Shown here piece after piece: positions 35,715-44,378 of a stretch of 64,000 bases of DNA. The number at the start of each line of letters is the position of its first letter. Within the stretch, counting starts at the first letter, position 1. The notes beneath the pieces are model-generated. The model ran no database searches. It was not told the DNA's origin and worked only from the letters and a program-made list of their open reading frames with translations. The stretch is from Halovenus sp037080055 (GTDB lineage Archaea > Halobacteriota > Halobacteria > Halobacteriales > Haloarculaceae), in NCBI RefSeq assembly GCF_037080055.1, contig NZ_JBAOJI010000001.1, forward strand, positions 620,001-684,000, given 5' to 3'. The translations under genes and the position numbers were made by a program.

Positions 35715-37112
35715 TCAGTCGAGCAACGGCTGCACGATTACCTCTCCGGCGTCAAGCAACTCCGAAACACGCTGTTGAGAGTTCGATTCGGCGTAGACGC
35801 GAAGCTTCGGCTCTGTTCCCGACGGACGGATCAAAATCCAACTGTCGTCGTCAAGGCGGATCTTGAAGCCGTCGACGGTTTGAATCTCGGCGACCTCCCG
35901 GTCTGCAACCCGATCCGGAACCGTCCCGTCGAGACCGTCGATGATTGCCTCTTTTTGCTCGTCGGGGCAATCCAGACTCCGCCGGTCCTGAACGATATTG
36001 CCGTGTTGCTCAAACAGCGCATCGATGCGTTCGTCGAGAGATCGGTCGGCGTGTGCCGCTGCGAGCAACAGCGCAAGAACGACACCGTCTTTGTTGGGGA
36101 GGTGGCTGCCAATCCCGTAGCCACCGCTCTCCTCGCCGCCAGCGAGGGCGTCGTGCGCCTCCATCGCCTCGGCAACCCACTTGAACCCGACGGCCGTCTC
36201 GTGGACCTCCTGTCCGGCCTCACGGGCAATCTGGTCGACGAGGCTACTCGTCGAGACGGTTCGGACGACATCGCCGGGCGCAGGGCTGTGGTCGAGCAGA
36301 TACCCGTACAGCACCGCCAGCAACACGTTCGGGTCGACGAAGCCCCGCTCCGGGGTGATGACCCCCAGCCTGTCGGCGTCGCCGTCGTTGATGAGCCCGA
36401 GCGAGACGCTGCCATCGTCGACGAGGTCGGTCAGTTCGGCGGCGTTTTCCGGGACCGGTTCCGGGGAGGCGCCGCCGAAGGTTGGATCCCGGTCACAGCG
36501 CAGACGGGTGAGATCCGCCCCCGCATCTTCGAGGATCCGATCGGTCACGCCGCGGCCGCTGCCGTGCATCGCGTCGTATCCGATCGCGAGTCCGTCCAGA
36601 TCGGCTGCGACGAAAGAGTGGGCGTGTTCCGCATATGCCTCGGTGAAATCGGCCTCGGTGATCGCTCCGTCTGGATCCTGTGGTCGGGGGCCGGGTCGGG
36701 AAAGTCGTCGTTCGATCTCCTCGGTGACATCGGGGAGTGCGGGTGTCCCGTCGCTGACGACGTATTTGACGCCGTTGTACTCCGGCGGGTTGTGCGAGGC
36801 AGTCACCATGAGGCCGCCGACGTACGGGCCCGTTCGGACGGTCCAGGCGAGAACGGGCGTCGGGCAGTCTCCGTCCGTGATCGTGACGGCTCGGCCGCTC
36901 GCGGCGACGACAGCGCCGAGTTGTTCGGCTGCCGCTCGGGAGTCCTCGCGGGCGTCGTAGCCGATTGCGAGCGGGCCGTCAGCATCGTCCGCATCGAGCA
37001 GTTCGGCGACGGCAGCTCCGATTGCCCGGACTCGCTCCATCGTGAACTCCTCGCCGGCGGCTCGCCAGCCGTCAGTCCCGAATTCGATCGCGTCGCTGGG
37101 ATCGTCGTCCAT
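35715..37112 (-). CDS. Phosphoglucomutase / phosphomannomutase family
   Basis: A 465-residue alpha-D-phosphohexomutase. ATG 37112 is preferred (MDDDPSDAIEFGTDGWR); an upstream ATG at 37139 adds nine residues. The active-site serine loop is VTASHNPPEYNGVKY, the metal loop NDGDADRLGVI, the sugar-binding loop GGEESGGYGIG and the phosphate loop RPSGTEPKLRVY. It interconverts hexose 1- and 6-phosphates and could feed nucleotide-sugar synthesis for the glycan island to the right. Sugar specificity cannot be told. Confidence 0.92.
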   Translation of the reverse strand: MDDDPSDAIEFGTDGWRAAGEEFTMERVRAIGAAVAELLDADDADGPLAIGYDAREDSRAAAEQLGAVVAASGRAVTITDGDCPTPVLAWTVRTGPYVGGLMVTASHNPPEYNGVKYVVSDGTPALPDVTEEIERRLSRPGPRPQDPDGAITEADFTEAYAEHAHSFVAADLDGLAIGYDAMHGSGRGVTDRILEDAGADLTRLRCDRDPTFGGASPEPVPENAAELTDLVDDGSVSLGLINDGDADRLGVITPERGFVDPNVLLAVLYGYLLDHSPAPGDVVRTVSTSSLVDQIAREAGQEVHETAVGFKWVAEAMEAHDALAGGEESGGYGIGSHLPNKDGVVLALLLAAAHADRSLDERIDALFEQHGNIVQDRRSLDCPDEQKEAIIDGLDGTVPDRVADREVAEIQTVDGFKIRLDDDSWILIRPSGTEPKLRVYAESNSQQRVSELLDAGEVIVQPLLD

Positions 37113-37261
37113 ACAGGACTGTGCTAAGTGATCGTACATAAAACACGGGCGAACACAGCGGCGGTATCACTACCGCCGGCTGTGACTGTCTCGCACCGTA
37201 TCGCTCCCGTCCGCAGGAAACGGATCGTACCAGCCAGGTGGGGTCCGCGGGATCGATACGC

Positions 37262-37411
37262 TCACACCTCGTGGGCGCGCTCTCTCGCCGCCTCGGCGAT
37301 TCCAGCGTTCGCCGAACAACTCGGGCATGCCCGGATCCGACCGTACTCGTCCGCAAATACTCGAGCAAACCGATCTGAGACGTGCGCGCCGCAATGATCA
37401 CACTGTGGCAT
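37262..37411 (-). CDS. Small zinc-finger protein, 49 aa
   Basis: ATG at 37411 encodes a compact protein with two Cys pairs: QCDHCGAHVSDRFARVFAD and IRACPSCSANAGI. This CxxC...CxxC layout and length match the small haloarchaeal zinc-finger family (DUF7563-like: CxxCGAHVT, RVF, VCPxC). The role is unknown; these proteins may bind nucleic acid. It sits between two larger genes on the same strand. Confidence 0.75.
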   Translation of the reverse strand: MPQCDHCGAHVSDRFARVFADEYGRIRACPSCSANAGIAEAARERAHEV

Positions 37412-37542
37412 CGTATACATGCCGGACTCGTTTGCCGGCGATATAACATAGTGGAGGTAGACAAATAGAGGTGGTACCTTACTATGTTAACCCCAACCGG
37501 GTAAGATTTTTTACCGATCGACGGATACGGGCCAGCGCGGGC

Positions 37543-38304
37543 TCATTCCCGGATTTTATCGAACTGTCGCGCGATGAGGCCGGCCTGCACTCCAGCGGTG
37601 AATCCGGCATCAATATTGACGACGCTCAGCGCGGTACAGGACTGAAGCATCCCGGAGAGAGCCGCACGGCCTTCGCCACCGTGGCCATATCCCGTCGAGA
37701 TCGGTAGGCCGATGATCGGGACGTCGACGAGGCCGGCGAGCACGGTCGGCAAGGCACCTTCGCGGCCGGCCGCAACGATCAGGATATCCTGTTCGCGCAG
37801 CAGCGGAACCTGATCGAGTGTCCGGTCTAGCGACGCGACACCGATATCGTCGATCCGTTCGACAGTGGCACCCATCTCCCGGAGTATCGTCGCGGCCTCT
37901 CCGGCCGGCATGGCGTCCGACGTGCCTGCAGTGACGAGACCGACAGTGGCGTCGAGGTCGGGGCTCTCGAAAGACGATTCTCGGACGACGACCGTCTGTG
38001 CGCGGTCGTCGACGTTGACCGATATCTCTGGGTCCTCGGCGTACTGCTGTTCGACAGCGGCAGTCACCGTCGGATCAGCCCGGGTGACGATCGCTCGGCC
38101 AGTTCCTTCGAGGCTCGTATCCACGAGCGTCGATACTTCTGCTGCCGTCTTGCGGGTCGCGAGGATCGCTTCGGGAACGCCCGCCCGCTGGGTTCGGGCC
38201 GTGTCGAGTCGGCCCGCCTCGCTGGTAACGTAGCCGCGGAGTCGTGATTCAACTGCCTCGGGCGAGAGTTCTCCCGCCGCGAGCGCTTCGAGCAGTTCGC
38301 GCAT
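37543..38304 (-). CDS. larB: LarB-type nicotinic acid adenine dinucleotide carboxylase/hydrolase (PurE-like)
   Basis: A 253-residue protein with a basic helical N-terminal region (RELLEALAAGELSPEAVESR) and a PurE-like domain (VGLVTAGTSDAMPAGEAAT, IVAAGREGALPTVLAGLV, PIIGLPISTGYGHGGEGRAA). LarB carboxylates NaAD and hydrolyses the product in the first step of the nickel-pincer cofactor pathway of lactate racemase-type enzymes. larC and larE are not in this window. The earlier name is NCAIR mutase-related protein. Confidence 0.88.
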   Translation of the reverse strand: MRELLEALAAGELSPEAVESRLRGYVTSEAGRLDTARTQRAGVPEAILATRKTAAEVSTLVDTSLEGTGRAIVTRADPTVTAAVEQQYAEDPEISVNVDDRAQTVVVRESSFESPDLDATVGLVTAGTSDAMPAGEAATILREMGATVERIDDIGVASLDRTLDQVPLLREQDILIVAAGREGALPTVLAGLVDVPIIGLPISTGYGHGGEGRAALSGMLQSCTALSVVNIDAGFTAGVQAGLIARQFDKIRE

Positions 38305-38428
38305 ACGCCAGCAAAACGGGTCCGCGTACTCGTCGCTGTCGGTTGGGAGCGAGTCGACGGGGGTCCTCGGCAGAAATCACCGCCGAAACGGGCCGCAGAG
38401 CCGGCGAAACCGGGGAGAAACGGGAAAG

Positions 38429-38437
38429 CTTATAAAC
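38429..38437 (+). promoter_or_regulatory. TATA box of the DUF1931 gene
   Basis: CTTATAAAC lies 24-32 bases before ATG 38461, so the mRNA is probably leaderless or nearly so. Confidence 0.65.
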
Positions 38438-38460
38438 TATCCTCGAAAAAGCTCGCCTGT

Positions 38461-38628
38461 ATGGCAGACCTAATTGTCAAAGCCGCCGTGAAGGAAGAGC
38501 TCGACGACATGAACGTAGCATCGGACTTCTACAGCGCCCTCGACGACGAGGTTGAGGAACTGCTCGAAGATGCTGCGCGACGCGCAGAAGCAAACGACCG
38601 AAAGACCGTTCAGCCGCGCGACCTGTAA
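38461..38628 (+). CDS. DUF1931 histone-fold-like small protein, 55 aa
   Basis: The sequence MADLIVKAAVKEELDD, ...DEVEELLEDAARRAEAN and RKTVQPRDL matches the conserved haloarchaeal DUF1931 family, whose members have a histone-like helix-strand-helix fold. The C-terminal RKTVQPRDL resembles the last histone-fold helix (RKTVKAEDI). It may bind DNA or act as a chromatin-like protein, though the acidic sequence makes that uncertain. Too short for automatic prediction in many pipelines, but strongly supported by its promoter and composition. Confidence 0.85.
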   Translation: MADLIVKAAVKEELDDMNVASDFYSALDDEVEELLEDAARRAEANDRKTVQPRDL

Positions 38629-38652
38629 GGCTGATTCCCCGTTGAGGGGATC

Positions 38653-39333
38653 TTATTCTGTCCGGACTACAACCCCATCAGCCGTGCCGACGTGGATCTC
38701 GTCCGCGAGTCCGACGAACAGTCCGTGTTCGACGACGCCAGGAATAGCCGAGAGCCGTGCTGCAAGCGTCTCAGGGCTTTCGATGGCACCGAACTCACAG
38801 TCGAGTACGAGATTGCCGTTATCGGTGACGACCGGGCCGTCTTTCCGTTCTGCGGCCCGGAGTTGTGGCTCCCCGTCGAGGCCCTCAATGCGACTGGCGA
38901 CGGTCGGCCGCGCGTCGGGCAGCACTTCGACCGGGACCGGATGGTCGAGTATCTCCGCTTCCTTCGTCGGATCGGCGACGATCAACAAGCGATCGGCGGC
39001 GCTATCGACGATCTTCTCGCGAGCGTGGGCCGCCCCGCCACCTTTGATCAGCGTCGTCCCCGCGAACTGGTCCGCCCCGTCGATTGCGATATCGGGCCGG
39101 TCGTCTTCGAGAGTAGCCAGCGGAATGCCCGCCTTGTGTGCGCGCTGACGTGACTGGTAGGAGGTCGGGATGCCAGTAATATCGAGGCCTTCATCGATCC
39201 GGTCACCGAGGTGATCGATTGCGAAGCCCGCAGTACTCCCGGTTCCGAGTCCAACAGTCGTGCCCGATTCGACGGCTTCGGCCGCGCTCTCGGCGGCCCG
39301 TCGCTTCTGGTCGTCGGTGCCACCACGTTTCAT
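38653..39333 (-). CDS. rpiA: Ribose-5-phosphate isomerase A
   Basis: A 226-residue enzyme that interconverts ribose 5-phosphate and ribulose 5-phosphate. The start at 39333 (MKRGGTDDQKRRAAES) is chosen over the frame open to 39930 because a TATA box lies 24-32 bases upstream and the longer version crosses the tRNA-His gene. Motifs: VGLGTGSTAGFAIDHL (phosphate binding), DGADQF (catalytic Asp), KGGGAAHAREKIVD and FGAIESPETL. Full length. Confidence 0.95.
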   Translation of the reverse strand: MKRGGTDDQKRRAAESAAEAVESGTTVGLGTGSTAGFAIDHLGDRIDEGLDITGIPTSYQSRQRAHKAGIPLATLEDDRPDIAIDGADQFAGTTLIKGGGAAHAREKIVDSAADRLLIVADPTKEAEILDHPVPVEVLPDARPTVASRIEGLDGEPQLRAAERKDGPVVTDNGNLVLDCEFGAIESPETLAARLSAIPGVVEHGLFVGLADEIHVGTADGVVVRTE

Positions 39334-39356
39334 ACCGCTTGCTCGCTGCCCGCGGT

Positions 39357-39365
39357 GATAAAATC
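39357..39365 (-). promoter_or_regulatory. TATA box of rpiA
   Basis: GATTTTATC on the minus strand, 24-32 bases before the rpiA start at 39333, consistent with a leaderless transcript. Confidence 0.6.
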
Positions 39366-39394
39366 TTCCGGGACGGCTTGAGGAAGTTCGTAAC

Positions 39395-39402
39395 GTATAT
39401 TT
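39395..39402 (+). promoter_or_regulatory. TATA box of tRNA-His
   Basis: GTATATTT lies 28-35 bases before the tRNA 5' end. It is back to back with the rpiA promoter. Confidence 0.55.
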
Positions 39403-39429
39403 GTCCCACTGGGTTACGTGGAGATGCGT

Positions 39430-39501
39430 GTCCGGGCTGGGGTAATGGTATCCTTTAGGCTTGTGGTGCCTAAGACGCGGGTTCGATTCCCGCGCCCGGA
39501 C
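39430..39501 (+). tRNA. tRNA-His (anticodon GUG)
   Basis: Acceptor stem TCCGGGC pairs with GCCCGGA. An extra G at 39430 faces C73, the hallmark of tRNA-His. The anticodon arm is TAGGC-TTGTGGT-GCCTA, giving GTG. The T-arm is GCGGG-TTCGATT-CCCGC. No intron or encoded CCA. Confidence 0.96.
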
Positions 39502-39794
39502 CTTTTGTAAGGTGTGAGAGCGAATATCGTAAGATTTCGACTGCGAACCGCGAATGCGTGAGTAGTGAAGAGTGAGAATACTGTCGTGAGGGAAGTGTAC
39601 TCTGGAAGTCGCAGCAGCCGTGCAGAGCGAGGGTGGCCGTCTTCCTCCGGTGAGGTTCTTCGCGCCCGGACCTTCTTGCGAAGAACGGATGTGATGAGCA
39701 GACGGTCCACGGCACGGGAATCGAAGCCACGAGGTCGCAGCACACGCAATGAGCGTAACCATCTTCTTCCGGTGAGGTTTCGCGCGCCCAGACC
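39489..39794 (+). repeat. Tandem repeats ending in tRNA-His 3' sequence
   Basis: The last bases of tRNA-His, CGCGCCCGGACC (39491-39502), recur exactly at 39661-39672 and with one mismatch at 39783-39794. The two downstream copies share about 60 bases of extra upstream sequence (39608-39672 and 39734-39794), including GTCGCAGCA and TCCGGTGAGGTT. This is what successive integrations or duplications at a tRNA attachment site would leave. No gene lies in the repeats. Confidence 0.7.
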
Positions 39795-40003
39795 GTTCCG
39801 GAAATAAAGAAACCGAAACGGCAGAGAGCCAATCGAAAACTCTGAATTTCAGGACTAATATTATGTACGAACGAAGCCTGAGAGTGTGGTCCTCATGCTC
39901 TTGTGGGTCGTTGCATCCAAACTGCTTCAAATTCTGTTTCCCTTGTTCCCAGTGGAGAGAACACTACGTTTTTAGCTATCAAGTGGAAAATGGAGATGAG
40001 CGA

Positions 40004-41794
40004 ATGGCAGACGTACAGGATATCACATGGCGGCAAAAGGGTGCTGCGCTCCTCCGAGTTGCAAAGTACCGACCGCGATTCACCGCAGGAATCGTCTTTC
40101 TCGGAGGGATCGTTGCCCTTCTCGAAGGAATCGGACTGAGTTTTATTTACCCCATCATGGAAGTCGCCCAAGGTGGGGAGGTGCAGGCCCAAGATGCGAT
40201 TATGAGTGCGTTTCTGACAATCTACGATATCGCTGGCATTCCATTCAACCTTGGCTTGTTGATTGTCGGAATAGGTACAGTGATGACTGTTCGATTCACC
40301 TCGTCGTTTGTGGTCGCTTGGTTTAGGGCGCGGCTACAACAGGAGTACGAGCGCCATCTGCGAACGCAAACCTTTGAGCGGGCGCTCAACGCAAGGGTTG
40401 GGTATTTCGACGAGCGTGGTTCTGACGACATTCTGAACGCGATTATTACCGAAACGCGATACTCGGGCCGAGTGATCAAGCGAGCGGTTCTCTCACTGGA
40501 AACGATGTTTCTCACCCTCGTCTACCTCTCTATTATGTTCTATATCGCACCGTTGATGAGTGTCTTCGCGCTTGGATTGCTCGGAGGAATTACCTTGATA
40601 ATGCGGTTCGTCATCGAACCGGCGTACACTGCTGGATCTCGGGTCGCGGAGGCAAACGAAGAAGTCCAGCAGGCGGTACAGACTGGCACACAGGGAATTC
40701 GCGATGTTAAACTGTTCGGGCTTGCCGAGGAAGTACTGGACAGTTTTAAAGAATCGATAACTAGGTATACTCGTTCAGAAGTTGACCTCCAGCGCAATGA
40801 GGCCGCATTACAGAATTTCTACGACCTCGCCGCCGCACTCTCCCTTTTCGTACTCATCTATCTCGGGTTTCGGTGGTCTGAACTCTCACTGGGGGCACTC
40901 GGTATTTTCCTGTTTGCAATGTTCCGTCTCTCACCACTGGTAAGTCGACTGAATAGCCAAGTATACGGGCTTGAAGGTGATCTCTCTCATTTAGTCCGAA
41001 CACAAGAGTTCGTTGATGAACTAGAGGAGAAAAATGAATCTGATGGCTCGCGTCAGATCGGAGAGATCAGAACCGTCAGTTTCGACGATGTGTGCTTCTC
41101 TTACACCGAAGAAGAGACCGTGCTGCGAGAACTCTCCTTAGAGATCCAGAAGGGAGATTTCGTCGGCTTCGTTGGCCAATCTGGCGCCGGCAAGTCTACA
41201 ATTGTGTCACTGCTTACCCGGATGTACCACCCAGATGCTGGAGAGATCCGTGCTAACGGCGTTCCGATAGATGAGTACGATCTCGACGCGTGGCGCTCCC
41301 GTATTGCCGTGGTACGACAAAACCCGTATATATTCGACGATACACTCGAACGAAACGTGACGGTTGGGAATCGAGATGCGACGCGAGAAGATGTAAGACG
41401 TGTCTGCCAGATCGCAAACGTCGACGAGTTCCTTGACGATCTGCCGAACGGCTATGACTCTCAACTTGGCGACGATGGAGTACGGTTATCAGGCGGGCAG
41501 CGCCAGCGTGTTGCCTTGGCAAGAGCACTGCTGAGAGATGCCGACTTCCTTATATTGGATGAGGCAACGAGTGATCTAGACTCCAATCTAGAACGAGAGG
41601 TCCAGACTGCCATCGAAGCGATGGACCGGGATTATGCCATCGTGACAATCGCACATCGACTCTCGACGGTCAAAAATGCCGACCGGATCTATACGCTGGA
41701 CGACGGCGAGATCATCGAAGAGGGAACTCATCGGGAGTTACTCGCGGACGACGGGGAGTATGCGGAACTGTACGCTATTCAGTCACAAGGATAG
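40004..41794 (+). CDS. ABC exporter with fused membrane and ATPase domains (MsbA/PglK-like)
   Basis: A 596-residue half-transporter starting at ATG 40004; the frame is open to 39863 but the added N-terminus is Cys-rich and unlike an exporter. A TATA-like TTTTTAGC lies about 30 bases upstream. Residues 20-330 hold six transmembrane helices (RFTAGIVFLGGIVALLEGIG, LGLLIVGIGTVMTVRF and others). The ATPase domain has Walker A GQSGAGKST, the signature LSGGQRQRVALARALL, Walker B FLILDEATSDLD and the switch IAHRLSTV. As first gene of the glycan island it is a good candidate to flip a lipid-linked glycan. A role in exporting another lipid is possible. Confidence 0.9.
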   Translation: MADVQDITWRQKGAALLRVAKYRPRFTAGIVFLGGIVALLEGIGLSFIYPIMEVAQGGEVQAQDAIMSAFLTIYDIAGIPFNLGLLIVGIGTVMTVRFTSSFVVAWFRARLQQEYERHLRTQTFERALNARVGYFDERGSDDILNAIITETRYSGRVIKRAVLSLETMFLTLVYLSIMFYIAPLMSVFALGLLGGITLIMRFVIEPAYTAGSRVAEANEEVQQAVQTGTQGIRDVKLFGLAEEVLDSFKESITRYTRSEVDLQRNEAALQNFYDLAAALSLFVLIYLGFRWSELSLGALGIFLFAMFRLSPLVSRLNSQVYGLEGDLSHLVRTQEFVDELEEKNESDGSRQIGEIRTVSFDDVCFSYTEEETVLRELSLEIQKGDFVGFVGQSGAGKSTIVSLLTRMYHPDAGEIRANGVPIDEYDLDAWRSRIAVVRQNPYIFDDTLERNVTVGNRDATREDVRRVCQIANVDEFLDDLPNGYDSQLGDDGVRLSGGQRQRVALARALLRDADFLILDEATSDLDSNLEREVQTAIEAMDRDYAIVTIAHRLSTVKNADRIYTLDDGEIIEEGTHRELLADDGEYAELYAIQSQG

Positions 41795-41811
41795 CCAATT
41801 TGAGTCGCAAC

Positions 41812-42768
41812 TCAGATCTTGTACCCGAGGCTACGTAATCTCTGGTCAATAGAATGTTCGTCACCAACTGTGAGCTCACCGTCAGGTTCTTCAACAACAA
41901 TGTCTCTGCGCTCGTCGTGATCAACGACGAACCACGGGACTTTGGTTAGAGTATCGCTGTAGTAGCTGGACGGGTGAGCATACAGTTTGATCGGGACAGG
42001 GAAACCTCGTTCACCGAGAAAATCGCCGTGGTCTGCCGAAATCACGGTTTTCCCATCGAGATGGGGCAGGAGATTCGAGACGGCATCGAGCGCAATATCG
42101 ACATTTTCTGCGTACGCTTTCCGAATGAGTTCGTCCGAGGCCGAGAGCGTTCCTTGGTGTCCGCCGTCTCCCCATCCGAGTGGTAACTCGTCAAAATGTT
42201 CGATACCAGTCGGCCCAATAAACGGGATGTGTGGCTGGTGGTAGTGGATGATGTGTCGCTTGTGTGGATACTGCTTGACCATTCGCTTGGCCTCTGCTGT
42301 TGTCGACTCTGGTCGCACCCACCCGCCCCGGCCAGCGTCCGCAAACTTATAGTAAATCTCGTCATCTCGATTCAGTTCGTGATTATCTTTTATAATCCGT
42401 AAATCGTGGACAGAAAAGCCGTCTTGGAGAAAAACTTTCTCATACCATCCATTGGCTGACGTGATGACTAGATCGTGATGTTGCTGGTTACTCAGGTTAG
42501 CCCGAACGAACTCGCTACTTGACGATCCGAGCGACTGAAACGGAGTGAGATTGCCCGAAAACGTATTTTTTTGTCGAAAATAATCATATCGGCAAGAGTC
42601 AATGATGATTAAATTATCCCAATCTTTCTCATGGATGGACTGACCGGCTGGGTTGTATTCCGCATCACTGTCGCGGTACCACCAACGGTTGATGTCCTTC
42701 CCAACGATATGGTACGCTCTCTGGGGATCTTTGAGACCGTTGATCACGCTCCGCCATCCGTCATACAT
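41812..42768 (-). CDS. Alkaline-phosphatase-superfamily protein, short form (I)
   Basis: A 318-residue sulfatase/phosphatase-fold protein. The first metal site is IIIDSCRYDYF (Asp57), a Ser cluster (LGSSSSEF, about residue 82) is at the expected nucleophile position, and ISADHGDFLGE and KLYAHPSSYY supply later metal ligands. The C-terminus ends in RLRSLGYKI. It resembles the 308-residue protein at 52867 in the DxCRxD motif and short length. The lack of Cys at the nucleophile position argues against a formylglycine sulfatase. Convergent with the ABC exporter; it probably modifies or transfers a phosphoryl or sulfo group on a glycan. Confidence 0.8.
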   Translation of the reverse strand: MYDGWRSVINGLKDPQRAYHIVGKDINRWWYRDSDAEYNPAGQSIHEKDWDNLIIIDSCRYDYFRQKNTFSGNLTPFQSLGSSSSEFVRANLSNQQHHDLVITSANGWYEKVFLQDGFSVHDLRIIKDNHELNRDDEIYYKFADAGRGGWVRPESTTAEAKRMVKQYPHKRHIIHYHQPHIPFIGPTGIEHFDELPLGWGDGGHQGTLSASDELIRKAYAENVDIALDAVSNLLPHLDGKTVISADHGDFLGERGFPVPIKLYAHPSSYYSDTLTKVPWFVVDHDERRDIVVEEPDGELTVGDEHSIDQRLRSLGYKI

Positions 42769-42984
42769 TGATAAGCGTAGGATCCGTCTTACGTTATAAA
42801 TATGTTACTTTTTGCCGAAACAATACACACAAAATCACAGCGAGTGCATTTCTAGTTTCGTAAGTTACGAGACCGATCTGAAGTATATCGCCGATAACGT
42901 CAAACAGTGAATTCCCCGGCATACGATAATTCAGACAGCCCTTGAACCAGAACGTACTTGACCGTCTATATCAAGGGAGATAGT

Positions 42985-44376
42985 ATGGAAACAGACGGTC
43001 TCTCTACTTGTGTGATTGGACAGGGGTACGTCGGATTGACGTTGACATCGGTAATGGTGCGCTCAGGGTACGATGTGCTTGGGGTAGAGAAAGATCCTGA
43101 AAGGCTACAGAAACTACAGGCTGGTGAACCTCACTTCGAGGAGCGAGGTCTCGAAGAAACGATACAATCGCACCAGTCGATGGGTCGACTTAGATTTAGA
43201 CAGTCGCTGGAGGGACTCAATGCATCAGAATATTCGATATACATTATTGCGGTCGGATCACCACTCGAAGGCGGAAAACCAGACACGAGTGCGCTCGAAT
43301 CTGCAGTCGACGAAACAGCGAACGTCGTCGAGCCGGGCGACACGGTCATCATTCGAAGCACGATCTCTGTTGGCACGGCAGACCGGATGCTCGACCGGTT
43401 GATCACACAGAGCAGTCTCGATTCACGTCAACAGCTATATTACCTCCAAGCACCGGAACGGACGGTTCAGGGCGACGCGCTAGCCGAGATTCGTGACCTG
43501 CCACAGATTGTCGGTGGCTACAATGAAGCGTCGACGAATCGAGGGGCGGAGATATTCAGCGAGATCTCGGACGTGATAATCGATGTCGATTCCCTGGAAG
43601 CCGCGGAGATGATCAAACTCTTCGACAACACGTACAGGGACATCAATATCGCAATCGGGAACGCATTCGGTCAGATTGCACGCCAGCACGGACTCGACGG
43701 CCAGCAGCTAATCAAGCTCGCAAACTCCGGCTACGGCCGTAACAATATCAAGCAACCTGGTGCGGGCGTCGGTGGTGGATGTCTGCCCAAAGATCCGTAC
43801 CTACTCATCGAGAGTATGGAGACAGCAGCAGGTGACGGACTTGATTCGGAGGTCCGCCAGCTGATCGAAACTGGACGGCAGATCAACGAATCGATGCCGG
43901 AGGTCACGCTGTCTCAGGCAAACGAAGCTCTTCAGAGGACAGGACGAGAGAGTAACACAAAGACGCTCGTTCTCGGTGTAGCATTCAAGGGTCGTCCGAC
44001 GACAAACGATACCCGCAATACACCTGCCGAGCCGGTGATCGAAGGATTGAGTGAGTACGGGACTGTCGATGCATACGACCCCGATGTCGAGGATTGGAAG
44101 ATAGAGAGCTTGGGTGCCAACCCGGTTTCACCCGATTCGGAGTTGACCGGCCTGTTCGAGGAACGGACGTACGACCTCGTTGCACTGCTAAATAACAATC
44201 CGGCCTTCGAGGATATCGATCTCTATCGGACGTACCAAGGGATGGCAGAAGAGCCAATTATCGTCGACGGTTGGGATGTCTTCCCGACACGAACGGTAAT
44301 CGATCTCGGATTCCACTACGAAGTAGTCGGTGGCGTGAGCTACGATCCAACGACATCCGACACCAGCGGCGAGTGA
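42985..44376 (+). CDS. Nucleotide-sugar dehydrogenase (WecC/UDP-ManNAc or UDP-glucose dehydrogenase type)
   Basis: A 463-residue NAD-dependent enzyme that oxidises the C6 of a UDP-hexose to a uronate. ATG 42985 puts CVIGQGYVGLTLTSVM near the N-terminus; the frame opens at 42958. The PERTVQGDALAEIRDLPQIVGG segment fits the WecC subgroup. The catalytic Cys lies in GVGGGCLPKDPYLL (about residue 265), and the C-terminal domain has VLGVAFKGRPTTNDTRNTPA. Product would be a UDP-(N-acetyl)hexosaminuronate or similar for the surface glycan. Confidence 0.9.
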   Translation: METDGLSTCVIGQGYVGLTLTSVMVRSGYDVLGVEKDPERLQKLQAGEPHFEERGLEETIQSHQSMGRLRFRQSLEGLNASEYSIYIIAVGSPLEGGKPDTSALESAVDETANVVEPGDTVIIRSTISVGTADRMLDRLITQSSLDSRQQLYYLQAPERTVQGDALAEIRDLPQIVGGYNEASTNRGAEIFSEISDVIIDVDSLEAAEMIKLFDNTYRDINIAIGNAFGQIARQHGLDGQQLIKLANSGYGRNNIKQPGAGVGGGCLPKDPYLLIESMETAAGDGLDSEVRQLIETGRQINESMPEVTLSQANEALQRTGRESNTKTLVLGVAFKGRPTTNDTRNTPAEPVIEGLSEYGTVDAYDPDVEDWKIESLGANPVSPDSELTGLFEERTYDLVALLNNNPAFEDIDLYRTYQGMAEEPIIVDGWDVFPTRTVIDLGFHYEVVGGVSYDPTTSDTSGE

Positions 44377-44378
44377 AG

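Noticed and set aside
38653..39930. A 425-residue version of RpiA
   Set aside because: The extension runs across tRNA-His and its repeats. A TATA box and a normal family N-terminus support the start at 39333.
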